This document shows, piece by piece, positions 47,747 through 59,784 of a stretch of 64,000 nt of DNA. The number at the start of each line of letters is the position of its first letter. The first letter of the stretch is position 1. The notes under the pieces are model-generated. The model saw only the letters and a program-made list of their open reading frames with translations. It was not told the DNA's origin and searched no databases. The DNA lies in assembly GCF_964204645.1 (NCBI RefSeq), contig NC_134032.1, forward strand, positions 7,311,175-7,375,174. Reading direction: 5' to 3'. Both the position numbers and the translations under genes were made by a program. The DNA is from Tubulanus polymorphus (Eukaryota; Nemertea; Palaeonemertea; Tubulaniformes; Tubulanidae).

Positions 47747-48104
47747 CCCTGTTTATGCTGTTGGAATGCATCACCATTCGGCGGCTACACTCGATGTAGG
47801 TACAGGTTACATTTGTCAATATGAACCAGAAAATACCAAAGACCCCAATGCGATCATGGTACAAGACAGAAACACTAAGCAAGTCCTGGCCTATCTTTAA
47901 CTAAAAGATGCTGCTGCCCTTGCTTCAATTAAAAAATGCGTACACAGTTGCATCGTTGTGAAATGCAACGGTGAGGCGATCACACGTAGTCGTTTTATCG
48001 GGCCTAAGCAGAAGTGTACATTGGGCTTCAAGCGTAAGGAAGATGACGTTGACAGAATTAAGGCTGCACTTCTGTTTACATACCGTATAGTACATGTAAA
48101 GTAG
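47747..48104 (+). pseudogene. HIRAN-like domain exon with an in-frame stop
   Basis: After an acceptor-like TTTATCAG the plus frame reads VYAVGMHHH, GTGYICQYEPENTKDPNAIMV and then, past a TAA at 47898-47900, LKDAAALASI, CNGEAI and KCTLGFKRK, to a TAG at 48102. The YxCxxEPxNxxDPNAI pattern and the later Gly/Cys beta-strand words are those of HIRAN-like domains. The frame is the same on both sides of the TAA, so a single substitution would explain it. No further exons were found. Confidence 0.5.
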
Positions 48105-48308
48105 TTTAAAAAATCCCAGAAATGTAGCTTAGGCCTACATAAAATGTTTATGATGCTACACGATCGGAGCCTTCCCCGACTTAGTTTTTCAGATGTTTTT
48201 GTTATTTTCTTATATTTCATTATTCCTTGTTTAAATGATAATGTATATGTAAAATAAATTAATAAGTATATATGGGTTTCCTTTAAATTCACATTTCTCG
48301 CAAGTATA

Positions 48309-51300
48309 AGGTAACGTGGGGTGACTTGGCCATTGGGGTGATTTGGCCACCATAATCAATAAAAAATTAAGAAGGCACGACCCAAAAAATCAAACTGTGC
48401 TTATTATTTTCTTTGTGATATAGTTTTATTGTCATGATCGTACTGTATTATAAATTGATAATTGTCAAGAAGTCACATGACCAGTCATGTGACTTGAAGA
48501 TATTCAAAATGGCGGACTGCAAACTCACGCTGTGAAGTCAAGGAATTAAGGTAGGAAAAACTTGTAATCATGAGCACTGGAACTGAATTGTTATGTGTCA
48601 TTATAATTAGTTAGTTAGTGACGTATAATTTAGAAATTGAATCTTCTGCAAGGTATTTTATACTTTAATGTAATCAAGAAATTACTTGTTTTGGGGTGAC
48701 TTGGTCACGGTGGCCATGTCACCCCACGCTTGTACCTATATAACAAGTGGTCTATGTATAAACTCTTGGATAATAACTGATGTGCTAAACCTTATAAGCT
48801 GATAAGGTGCAATCATCGGTAGGTCTACTGGGATCTAGCCTACTGTATACTATCACAAATTTGTTTTTGTAGTACAATACCTGGTAACAGGTAAACAGGT
48901 AACCCCCCCCCCCCAAATTTGATTTCACAGCAAAATTCAATAAAAATACTTCTATATTCTTATGTTGAAAAACTTGAATAGTTTTCAAAAATTTCACATT
49001 TTCCATGGCGTTTTTCACAATATTCACCTTGGATAATCTGTGACTTTTACCAAGCTACGTGCATAGAAATGACATTATTCTGTGACTTTTAGCTACCAAC
49101 ATGCATAAAAATCACATTATCGTAGTTTTGATAATTTCTATAAAGAAATCTAGTTTGTAATGGTGAAATATCTACGTACCCTAAGTAGTATTGTAAAAAC
49201 TATTATCTGTTTTAATTTAGGTTTTATACTTAAGTTTGATAGAAAACTGATCTGGGGGGGGGGGGGGATTTTTCCCATGTCGGATTTTTACCGGGGGGAT
49301 ATTTACCGGTGGGATTATTACCTACATTCAAAATACCTTATTATCTAAGTATTTTTCGTCTTTATTTTCAGGGATGCCACGAGATTATGTTAAAAAAGTT
49401 GGTGGGCGCCCATACAATTGCTATGATGCTGGTGATATGCAGGCGGCCATTCAAGCCTGCGAAGATGGTCTCTCAAAAAAGAAAGCAGCAGAATTATTCC
49501 ATGTTAGTCGTACTTCTTTACGTAGACATCTGGAGGCATACAGACGTGGCGAAGAAATAAAAAAACCAGGAGGACAGACAGTTCTCACAGCGGAAGAAGA
49601 GGAGTTGGTTGTTCATTCGTTGCAAATCCTCAGCGATTGGGGCTTTGGTTTAGATCGCAATGATATAAGATTGATCGTGAGAGATTTTATAAGAGGCCTA
49701 GGAAGAAAAAACCAATTTAAAGGCGATCTACCAGGGTTGGATTGGATGAGACTATTTGAAGAGCGCCATAAGTCTAAAATATCGCGTCGGATTGCACAGA
49801 ATTTCCCTCTCAATCGTGCCGAAGCATGTTCTCAGAAAATAGTGGATGATTTCTTTATGAAATTAGAAAAACTGTTAGATGAAAACCAGCTGCTGCATAG
49901 TCCAGGTCATATCTTCAATATGGATGAAACAGGCTTTCAAACTGACATTGGCTCGAAAAAAGTCCTATGTCGACGAGGTGATAAAAACCCACACGTAACG
50001 GTTGGTTCTAGTACCAAAACTATGTACACAGTTGTTGAATGTTGTTCTGCTGATGGTAATTTTCTAGCACCTTATGTTGTCTACAAAGCAAAGAACTTGT
50101 ATGAGTCTTGGTGCACTGGTGGGCCTGAGCGAGCGAGATATAACGTATCAGACTCTGGATGGATGGAAACTCCTCAATTTTCTGAATGGTTTAAGAAAGT
50201 TTTTCTAGAAGAGACCAAAACCATACCTGGAAAAAAGTTACTGTTATATGATGGACACAATTCTCACATCAATTTGGATGTGCTGAACCTGGCTATGCAG
50301 AATGATGTGATCATCTTTTGCATACCAGCGCACACTAGTAGTATTCTTCAACCACTTGATGTAGGGGTATATAAGGCGCTAAAACAAAGTTGGCGGAAGG
50401 TTCTAAATGAACACTACGTATCAACTAGGTTTAAATCTGTAGATAAAGCTACATTCCCTTCCCTCCTGAATAAAGTCCACCAATCTAGTTGTATGTCGCG
50501 AATGAATGCAATCAACGCATTTGAGAAATGTGGAATATACCCGCTTGATAAAACCAAGATAGGCGATGAACTACTCAAGACATCTTGCGCTTTGCCTGAA
50601 ACTCCCACTGAAACTGTAACTAACGACAACGAGATAACCAGAACTGATGCCTCAAGATCCCGTGAGAATATATCCGTTCAACCGAGAGACCTTCTACGCT
50701 CGAGTACACAATTCAGAGAAGGCCCAAGTACAATCACTGTAACTGCTGAAGTCCATAGTAAGCCACCTGGTAGCAACGTCATCACCCCTCGTCCGGAAAG
50801 ATCGCAAAACTCTGATGTCCTCAGTCCAAAATCTAGTCTTGAGAAGGCATTGCTTGATCATTTCAAGTATTCTGCTCCTGAGCCTCCGAAGAAGAGAAAA
50901 AGACTAGACAGGAAATTTGCTGAATGTCTCACAGTAAATGACGTTGTTGAGCGGCTCGAACAGGAAGAACAAAAGAAAGAACAGAAGAGAGCTAAAAAAA
51001 AGAAACCAAACTCAAAAATAAGAAAAAAAGTGAACGGAAACAAGGAAAATGTGTCTGATTCTGAAGATGGTAATGAAGAAGAACCGGAAATTGATGATGA
51101 TAGTGATGACGACATCGGTCAACTGGAAAATGATAGCGATATGATTGGCCAAATGGAGAACATGATAGCTAGAGAGTATGAAATTGGAAAATTTGTTATT
51201 GCAGTCTATAATCAAAAGTGGTATGTCACGACAGTGTTGAAATCAAGTCCAGCAATTTCTCCAACTGTATTCTTAAAGTATAAACGATGGCATGGGGTGA

Positions 51301-52516
51301 ATAGGTTCTCGTCACCACCTAAGGATGATATTCTGGAAACCTGTAAGGAAGATATTCTCTGTTCCATCTCTGAGTCAGATATCATCAATGTTGGTTCACG
51401 ATTTGTAGGTGTGACATCAGAAAAGCTGGCCCTCATAGAGAAATGTTTTTCGAAATGGTGTGATGAGTATGGTGAATAATATTGTTCTACGTACTTGTGT
51501 TTTATCGTTATATAGCAATTAGTTGCCGTTATTCATGTTTTGTTGATCGTTAGAATTTTACTAAAATTTGATTGTTTAGTGTTCTTGAATAAGATTGTCT
51601 ATGAATAGATTTGAATAAATTCTGGCATAACACACAACTGTACTTATGTGAAAAGTTGATAATGCATGTATATAGCATAGATTTATGAGGTATTCTGTCA
51701 GATATAAAAAAATATAGCAAGGTTCTGTTTGAAAGATTACATTCCATCAGCCTTCATTACTTTTATTCAAGAGAGAGTCATTTTCAGTTCAGACTATGGT
51801 TTTTATAGAGCATGGGATTTAACCCTGTAACGTCAGAGTTATCAAGGTTTCCTGAAGTTATTATGCTAGAATGAAAACACCACAAACATTACACCCTATT
51901 TGTAGCGTTTTTATTCTAGCATACCGTTGTATTATATCGGAAAACAGGATTTTCTGCATGTGACTGTCTAATCAAGGGATCCAGAAACAGACCCATTTAC
52001 TACCCAAGCCTACTAGTCATTAACAACAATGAATTTAGTCGCAGCATGATCTTGTTCAGTATAATGGTCAGTGGTCCACAAGTAACCTATGATTGCAGAA
52101 GTAATTGCGGAACACTTCTACTAAGCTTATAGGAGATCTCTGCAATCGCAAAACCATCCTTTTTATCTTTTGACCAAGGTACCGGTGGGTAAAAACATTT
52201 TACACCGGTCAGAATAAAACTTCTCCTGAGGGTAGGGCCATGGGTTGTCATATACATGTATTATAGCTAATATGACCAATTCACCCCATGCACTGACCAA
52301 GTCACCCATGTTGTATGGGGTGACTTGGTCACACAATAATTCCCGTTTACTCCTGATTATACAAATCATCCATAGCACTTTGGCTAACTAATGACAGGTA
52401 CAAGATAACCTATGGTCCATACTATCAAACATAATAATTGGGGGAATGATTATGCAATCAAGTGATTAAGAATATCTGATTTTAAAGACATATGGCCAAG
52501 TCACCCCACGTTACCT
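48309..52516 (+). mobile_element. pogo-like (Tc1/mariner superfamily) transposon, structurally complete
   Basis: The 4,208-bp element has 25-bp perfect terminal inverted repeats beginning AGGTAACGTGGGGTGACTTG, flanked by TA on both sides (48307-48308 and 52517-52518). Subterminal GGGGTGACTTGG(T/C)CA words recur near 48690-48725 and 52280-52330. One long ORF in between encodes an unbroken DDE transposase. Confidence 0.95.
49374..51479 (+). CDS. pogo-like DDE transposase, 701 residues, intact
   Basis: Residues about 5-57 form a Psq-type helix-turn-helix and about 68-145 a CENP-B-type DNA-binding domain. The DDE_1 catalytic core shows NMDETGF (D184), LYDGHNSHI (D293) and QPLDVGVYKALK (D329), so the spacing is DD35D. 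A basic PPKKRKRLDRK stretch near 517-530 is a likely nuclear localisation signal, followed by a charged coiled coil and a strongly acidic region. There is no internal stop. The ATG at 49374 follows a strong acceptor (TTTATTTTCAG), so a 5' UTR intron is likely. All residues needed for cut-and-paste transposition appear present. Confidence 0.95.
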   Translation: MPRDYVKKVGGRPYNCYDAGDMQAAIQACEDGLSKKKAAELFHVSRTSLRRHLEAYRRGEEIKKPGGQTVLTAEEEELVVHSLQILSDWGFGLDRNDIRLIVRDFIRGLGRKNQFKGDLPGLDWMRLFEERHKSKISRRIAQNFPLNRAEACSQKIVDDFFMKLEKLLDENQLLHSPGHIFNMDETGFQTDIGSKKVLCRRGDKNPHVTVGSSTKTMYTVVECCSADGNFLAPYVVYKAKNLYESWCTGGPERARYNVSDSGWMETPQFSEWFKKVFLEETKTIPGKKLLLYDGHNSHINLDVLNLAMQNDVIIFCIPAHTSSILQPLDVGVYKALKQSWRKVLNEHYVSTRFKSVDKATFPSLLNKVHQSSCMSRMNAINAFEKCGIYPLDKTKIGDELLKTSCALPETPTETVTNDNEITRTDASRSRENISVQPRDLLRSSTQFREGPSTITVTAEVHSKPPGSNVITPRPERSQNSDVLSPKSSLEKALLDHFKYSAPEPPKKRKRLDRKFAECLTVNDVVERLEQEEQKKEQKRAKKKKPNSKIRKKVNGNKENVSDSEDGNEEEPEIDDDSDDDIGQLENDSDMIGQMENMIAREYEIGKFVIAVYNQKWYVTTVLKSSPAISPTVFLKYKRWHGVNRFSSPPKDDILETCKEDILCSISESDIINVGSRFVGVTSEKLALIEKCFSKWCDEYGE

Positions 52517-52518
52517 TA

Positions 52519-53616
52519 TCGAAATCCCGTGTTCGTAGAATGAAAAAGTGATATGCGCGAAAAGTACCGACATGACATGAGGAAATGGTCCCTGGATATC
52601 ACTTCCGGTTGCGATGCATTTTGGGATTTTTTTACAGTGGGTTTTCCCAAGGATGCCACTCTACCACCTAGTGGCTGATTTGGACATGTACCGGTAAGTG
52701 CTTTCAATCTGAGAAGGTAGGTAATATTCGTTAAGTGTGCGAAAACTCCCGAAACTACCCTAGGCCTATCTAGTCAGTAACCTGACTGTGGTTGAGTTTC
52801 ACGTTCGGATATTTTCACAAACCACAGTCAGGAATGGGAAGGTCATTTTTCAATGAAATTTTTGTGAGTCAATTTGACTCACGAGTAATTTGCCTGGCAT
52901 TTCATTGTCTCTTAAGATATCCGTCTAATTTTTGTTGTAATCAATGCACAACAGATTCGTAGTTTGTTTGAAACCTATAACACCTCACCTGACGATCTTA
53001 ATCCATGTGCAAATCGGCAGTAAAGTGAGAGTAAATTTTCATAGATTCGACGGCGGCCATTTTGAAAACTCGTGGAGGGTGCTGGCATCTGTGGACTGAG
53101 GCCAGGACCACAACACAAACTAACGAAACGAAACAACGAAATTGAAATGAAAAAACCCGACACTAATTCACATTTTCCTCAACCAGAATTTACTATTTCA
53201 TTATTTATTATGGAAAACACGAAGATTTGAAATATAAGTTAGAAAACTATCAAAAATAAAAATTGTTGTTTCGTTTTGAATGTTTCATATAAATCCTTGT
53301 AGGTCACCTAGTCTATCATGCCACATGTTATGCAATACAGAGAAATGGCGGCCAATGGCGAAATTTGCGGAGAAATTAATTAATTTCTCAAAATAATTTT
53401 GATTAATCGCTCGAAACATACATAAAATTGGATAATTTCAAAAGGTACCTGTGTTAGTTTGTGATTTAAGCCATTAATTGTGGACTGAAGTGAATAGAAA
53501 GTATATTTTTGAAGTGTTACTTTTTCAACCGTGTTTTGGCCCTTGTCATCCCTAACGTTGGTATAAGCCCATCCGATTATAAAAAGATTACCACCAACGA
53601 TTAGGTAACTAACTAA
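52519..53616. other. Non-coding stretch with a 13-bp hairpin
   Basis: CCTGACTGTGGTT at 52781-52793 and its exact complement at 52820-52832 enclose a 26-base loop. No gene is supported. Confidence 0.5.
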
Positions 53617-53625
53617 GGCCTATCC

Positions 53626-53750
53626 ACAGGGGCTTGTAAACTGGCTTGGATTTTACTTCCGGGTTGTTGATAATCTCGCGAGAATGGCGCTAAATTTAAA
53701 CTGCAAATAAATTCAAAATATCACGGAAATACCTCAACACAAGCCCCTGT
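53626..53750. mobile_element. 125-bp MITE with 9-bp target duplication
   Basis: The ends are ACAGGGGCTTGT and ACAAGCCCCTGT, a perfect 12-bp inverted repeat. GGCCTATCC is duplicated exactly at 53617-53625 and 53751-53759. A 9-bp duplication fits Mutator-like or Merlin-like elements. There is no coding capacity. Confidence 0.9.
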
Positions 53751-54612
53751 GGCCTATCCCATTTGTAGAAATTATGGCAACATTTATGGAGGACCTCTTA
53801 GTTTAGGTACTATTTTTGGGGTCCGGTCCAGCAATACGCATCTTCGAGCTACTAACCTAATTGTGCCGTGGTCTGATGCCTGAATTGTCTAGGACTAGAG
53901 AGGTAGAGCACTTCTCTTGTTTTAACAACGCCGCTTCCCCTGGCGCCGCCCGCCTCACTCACTTGCGGTCGACTCCGGTCTATGTGTTTCTAATTTTATA
54001 TATCCGTAGCGATCTTATAGTTGTCTCTTTTCGCATTTATCCATTAATTTTATAGAATACGATTCCCGATTATTCTCGTTTCACGTCTAAAATGGATGTT
54101 TTTATCTCTCGGCACGGCTGAATGATTTTGCTTGATTTTATCCGCGGGGCGCTTCTCTCCGGCACCCTCGATCACCGCACTCTTTGGTGGTAAAACTTTA
54201 AAGTTATCGTCAAGTAACTGTCTAGCCAATTTTTGAATTCATCCTGCTCCAACACTCTTAAATCCGCGGCATTTGAGGGCATTGTTCTGTTTTTATGATA
54301 TTCAAGAGTTAGCGACTCTGAACACAATGTGCATTGTCTGAACGATCACGCCGCGTGGTGATGAGCTAAGTTAGAATGGCCATTTTTATTCTATAGGCCT
54401 AAAGGACCAAATAATCGGTTGATGATCAGGGATCAAAAGTTACCTTTCGATGCGCAACATTTTGGCGCAGGTCACGGCAATCATCAACGACTGTGAATAA
54501 ACTTTGACAATCCTTCAATACAGTGCCAAATTGTTGCGATGGATTTTTATTCCTCCCGTTTTTTGTTCTATCGAAATTTTCGAAGTTACCGTACCTTTCT
54601 GGGGGGCAGACC

Positions 54613-55279
54613 CAGGGTCTTAGCCAGCACCCGTCCTACCCGTCATTTACGACAGGGAGAAAATGAAAAACTGAAATTGACGGGACGGGGAAAGTTTGGT
54701 CAAGACGGGTCAGAATATGAAGATTTTCTCAAAAATGACAGGCTGTATAAACATAACAGGCGTTTTGTTTATCATGCATGTGTATCCATCTGACCCTTTA
54801 CAATAAATACATGATAACCCCTTGTGGAGTACGTATGTACGTCATGATACTGTAGCCTGCAAACTTAAAAATAGCTTCCGCACCGGAAGTACGACAAACA
54901 GATCAGTGCTGAGACGAGTGTCTAGTGACATTGCTCAACCTCCGATAGTCCTAGTAAATGATAAATTAATCAGTTAAATTAAGCTTCGTTTTTTTTCTTT
55001 TATTTCTATCATTGCTGACATTCAGACAGGTTTTATACATCCATTCCTCTGACTCCAAGTGCTCTTAAAATCACTTAAATTGTGGCCGAAATTCAAAATT
55101 TTGGGGGGTTGGGCCCCCAAATCCCCCTTTGAAGAAGGGGGACACCTCCCTCGAGCTCCCCCGTCTCAGTACCTGCGGTACCTCGGGTGTCGCCTGCGGC
55201 GCCACTTCAGTTGGACTGGCTGATTATTTCGAATGTTCCAATTTTGACAGGTACATATTCCTTTTTGGCTAAGACCCTG
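54613..55279. mobile_element. 667-bp hAT-type MITE with 8-bp target duplication
   Basis: CAGGGTCTTAGCCA at the left end and its exact complement at the right form 14-bp terminal repeats. GGCAGACC flanks both sides exactly (54605-54612 and 55280-55287). The CAGGG start and 8-bp duplication are hAT hallmarks. The ORF running in from 54539 crosses the boundary and is not a gene. Confidence 0.9.
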
Positions 55280-55795
55280 GGCAGACCTGCAACACAGTGA
55301 GGTCATGGGATCGATGAACGAGGTCATCAGTATCGTTTTACGGTGGCGTATCGTAAAATAATCAAGGATCGCGCTACTCAACTTTTATGATGGCGGTAAA
55401 TCGGGAAATATTGTAATGCATTAGCATATGATTGTACTAGGAGATTACGTTGGCGGTGGCGGTACGCGTGGGGCGGTAAATCGGGTTTTTTCCTGTACAT
55501 TTTAGATACGAATGTTCAGTTTAGTAGGTGTAGAATGAAAAGTTTAATCAACTACACATGTGGGAGCCATTCACTATTGGTGGTTTGGAGCATTCAGTAG
55601 GGCCTAAGGGTTCCGTTCTAAGGACAATGAAATCATAATGATAAGTATTCTCTAAGTAGTACATGTAATATGTATATAAACATGAATAAATCAGCATTTG
55701 ATAATGATAGTGGATCCTAGTAGGTGTTCCGTTCCGCAAATTACAGTTACACATGTATACCCCTAGTGAAACTGTATTTTCCGGACCGGATCAAG

Positions 55796-56948
55796 AAAAC
55801 AAGAAAATTAATTTTAGAAAATTGTATAATTTCTGGGCTAAGCTAATGTGGAATTGCAAATTTGAAATCGAAGTTTTAAGAAATTTGGGGAATGATGAGA
55901 TTTGGCGATTGGGTAGATGATACGGCGGGTCTTCGACTCTAGTAGTGGTTTAAATTTTTTTATTGAAAATTCTCAATAATTGATCACGAACTTGCGACCG
56001 ACTTCATTTACTTATGCCTCTAAGCTGGTCTGCAACTTCATTGCCTCCATGGTTGAAGAAAGAGCTCTTCTGATGTCTGCTTCATCATGACTTCGAGCAT
56101 ATCGTGTGGCCTAGCCAGCCGGCCCGGGCCACGGGTTTGGCTGTCACTCGATATCCTAGAGTCTGGGTGGGTTGAAGTAGACATTGTCATTTAAAATAAC
56201 ATGCTTATGTTGTTCTGTATGAATTACCCGTGTGTCATGTTGTATTAATTCATTTTAAAATTTGTATTTATTGAATTTGGGAATTTTATCCCGAAATTTC
56301 AATGTAATAAGGATCAATAAAGAATTGAATTGAATTGTCACCTAATACACATGCCATCAGAGGACGCGGAGCCGTATATGATAGCTATGCTATTATAAAT
56401 TGCTAATCTCACGAAACCTGCATACTTCTAATATCAAACATATTTTCTAAAACGTTTGAATATTGAAATTAAATGTTTACACATTTTCATATTGACCTCT
56501 TGTAGCCGCTGATGAAATTCACGCCGGCCCTACACACATCGTAGATAGCTTCGTCATTCCACCGGCATGCCCACGTCAGGGTCTGACTTTTATATCAGAC
56601 TTCCAAATCGTGTATACATCCGCCATTTAACCGAATAATCCGATTTACTTATCATTTCTATTTATGCCTGCCGCTTCTGATATAATCATACATCCTTTAC
56701 TATTACAATTCGTCTTCTAATGATATTCAATGCAATATAACATTTCGACGTTCAAATATAGGTCATTATATAATCACAGGAAGCCATTCTACATCTATGT
56801 CAATAATATTTTGCCAGATAGCTTATTTGTGTACACATAGACCTGTGACGTTTTGCACATCGATTTACGGCTGTCGTTTGTAAAATGACGCTGAATGGTT
56901 AACATTGTTTAGGTTTCATAATGGAAACGTTTTATAAGGCGTCAAAAA
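55796..56948 (+). repeat. Dispersed ~1.15 kb repeat, copy 2
   Basis: Same order of sequence as 10797-11948, with substitutions and indels. Here the unit is flanked by related ~150-bp sequences on both sides (about 55640-55795 and 56950-57110), which copy 1 does not have. Confidence 0.8.
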
Positions 56949-57042
56949 ATCATGTTAATGAGTATTTTCTACGTAGTACTACGTGTAGTACATGTATTAA
57001 TGAATGAATTAGCATATGTGAAAATGAAAGTCGATTTTAGCA

Positions 57043-58045
57043 GTGTTTCATTCCGTTACGCAAATTACAGTTATCCCCTAGTGAAACTGTATTTCCCGGA
57101 ACGGAAGGTAACAGGAAAAAATAAATCATGTTGGTAAGTAATTTTTTAAGTGGCACTTTATCTAATAAAATTGAATAAATCAATATGTGCATTTAGATAT
57201 ATAAAATAAACGCACAAACAACCTAAGTCGTCGTAAATACAGATATTCTGCAGATCTTGGTCTCTTTGAATTTGAATTTCTCTTTCAAAGGACAACATCT
57301 TCAAGATTCAAATTTTATAACTTAACAACCATACAATTAAGTTCATATTATATGCACATTATACTCGTCGTTTTATAGATGTTAAAGTTGAAGTCCTGCT
57401 TGAAATGTACTACCGATATTTTAAATCTAAATCTTCGCCTTAGTGGACAAATTACGTAATTGTCATTTCTAGAAGGAAAATTTGGTTCAAAAAGGGGATT
57501 GTCGCATCCACACACGACCCCTGTGTGATCAGCGAAACAATGGTTTAATGACAGCTCTCTACAGTTGTATTTCAAGCAGCTGGTGACCTAAAATCTGTTA
57601 AAAAAAAGTTTTAATTTTTCATATTAAATTTCTGCAGTCAACTCCACTCAAGTTATTCGCATTATTTAGAACCGTCGGTTGATGATACGAAGAGAATACG
57701 CGACTTTTCAATGTCGATTTTTTAATTTTCCATATCCGCAATGTGATCAACCCAAACTTTATCGTTAAAACTTAAGCCTGGATGACTAAATTGTTTAAGA
57801 TAAATTATGTTTCTCAAATATTGACGAAATCTAAAAGGAAGCAGATGAGAACGCCTTCGACGGAAAAACCCTGAATTGTGGCAACAACGTCTACAAAATA
57901 GGTAGAAATGAAATCGGGGTCAGAAATTTCTATCATTTCTACACATTCAATACAGCATTAACATGACTTATCTTTTTTTGTTCCGTTCCTGGAAATATAG
58001 TTTCACTAGGGGGTAACTGTAATTTGCGGAGCGGAACGGAACGGA
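57043..58045. mobile_element. Possible 1 kb MITE with ~55-bp inverted repeats
   Basis: The end sequence (TTCCGTTACGCAAATTACAG then CCCCTAGTGAAACTGTATTTCC) at 57043-57106 recurs inverted at about 57981-58040. A third, direct copy is at 55724-55790. No ORF inside is convincing, and no target duplication could be fixed. Confidence 0.5.
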
Positions 58046-58500
58046 ACGGCGTTTCCGTTTCGTTCCGTTCCGGTAATTACAGTAAGAGCATGATGGATTC
58101 AGTGACTGTCGATACTTGGAACTACTTTGATCACTGCTGTTATCTTAGTGTTGAAGCATCTTCACCCGTCAAGGGATTCGAACCCACTACGCTAAAGCTG
58201 TTCCCCGAACCCTTGAACTCACGAGGAGTCGTTGGAGTCGTTCTAGCCGACCAGAATGCAGTCGTACCAATTACAGCGCTTGTAAGAAAAGACATTAGGC
58301 TTGGAAATTGGTTAAGTTTTGTCACATCATTTAGTTTAATTTTCATTTCTTTTTCACGTTTAAAATCGAATCCAAAGCATATACTTGGTACTACAGTATT
58401 CATATTTATTCTGCTAAGAATTATTCTTTACATCTTATTACCATTCATAAATTACACGAAAATTATCTAAATCAATTAAATATCCATGATTTCTTATTTC

Positions 58501-58845
58501 TAAACTAAATAATCACATTCAGGTAAATTATAGTTAAGTTGCATACCAAATTCTTTAACATGTTTAATGGTAAAATATCTAATACAATGTATACTAGAAT
58601 TACAAGTTGTATTTTCATCAGCCTCGACCTCGTTTTTTGTAGGTTCTATTAAATTGCAATAAACATAAAAATGTGAAAAAGGCATTAAATTCGGCATAGA
58701 ATCAACACTACTGCCGGTATATCTTATATTAGGTGCAATTCCTAGTAGTTTTGCTGCAGGTTTTTTTACCAAAAATGTATGATAATTATAAGCTAACTTT
58801 ATCTTTATTCTATTGGTAGAATCACTTTTGAAAATCTAATACCAA
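58501..58845 (-). pseudogene. Remnant resembling Polinton/Maverick F54H12.2-like capsid protein
   Basis: The minus frame, open from about 58845 to 58501, has an ordered run: a short beta-like segment, AKLLGIAPN, a Pro-rich turn and then SHFYVYCNLIEPT. The LLG...FYVYCNLIEP pattern recalls a structural protein carried by Polinton/Maverick elements and related adintoviruses. No other Polinton gene (polB, integrase, ATPase) was found nearby, so this is at most an isolated fragment. The assignment is from motif memory and is tentative. Confidence 0.35.
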
Positions 58846-59784
58846 ATTCGGCAGCACATCCAGTATATTGAAATTAGTATTTAGAAAATATTATTGATTT
58901 TCATTTCATTTAAAAAAATTTAATTTTCAGGCCGCTTAGCGACCAATAAATTAATTCAATTATATAAACATTTCGGTTTGAAATTAATAGTTTTCTTTTA
59001 ATATATTTTCCGACCTTACGACCTTACGACCTCTGATCTGAAACAACATATTCCCTATTACTTGTAGAGAATCCAAAGAATATTGGTGTATAACACAAGC
59101 GACATTTCAATGATACAAGAAAACACATGGCTGCAAGACTTATTTGAAGAGGTTCAAGAGAATAATACTGAAATCAAATAAGCATTGTCTACTGAGATTG
59201 TGCCCTCTAGATCATTCCATAATGTTACTCCGGATCCGGTTCCACAAGTTCCTGGTTAAAGATCTATCTGACTCTGGAAGGCTAAGGTAGTGAAAATGAA
59301 TTAAATTTAACCCTCGACTGTCCACACATCACATGTGTTCAGCGGATACATTTTTAATTGACAATGAACTACAAACACCAGATGTCAGGCGATCTTTTTA
59401 GAACACTTTCATTAACTGATCGACTGATGGACCCTTTAAATATCCCCCAGATCCGATCAGTCACACAACTTCTTCGCCATTCAAAAATCGAGTCCTATTG
59501 GTAGAAGATTTAAGCGTGAAAAATACACTGTTTTCCCATCAATTCGTGAATCCCCATAGATGAGATCCTCTTCTTATGAAAAATAATGATTTATTTATTT
59601 ATTTATTTCCTGAATAATTTACATCAATAAATAAATACCAGACAAAATTACAATAGATGATTAATTTGGTTCATACAAAAATACATAAACTGATGTAAAA
59701 TAACAGCAGGGCAACCAGAGGAAAGCAGAGCTTGTAATATCAGGCACCCCAAAAGGAACAAATAGAGATGAAATACGCACGATA

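Noticed and set aside
50858-51215. Ser/Phe-rich ORFs on the minus strand
   Set aside because: They lie opposite the acidic and lysine-rich tail of the pogo transposase and reflect its codon bias.
54539-54793. 84-codon plus-strand ORF
   Set aside because: It starts outside and ends inside the hAT MITE, crossing the insertion boundary at 54613.
58024-58470. 148-codon ORF with hydrophobic C-terminus
   Set aside because: It begins in the GGAAC-rich end repeat of a probable MITE and shows no domain. A GGGATTCGAACCC word inside suggests a tRNA-like repeat instead.
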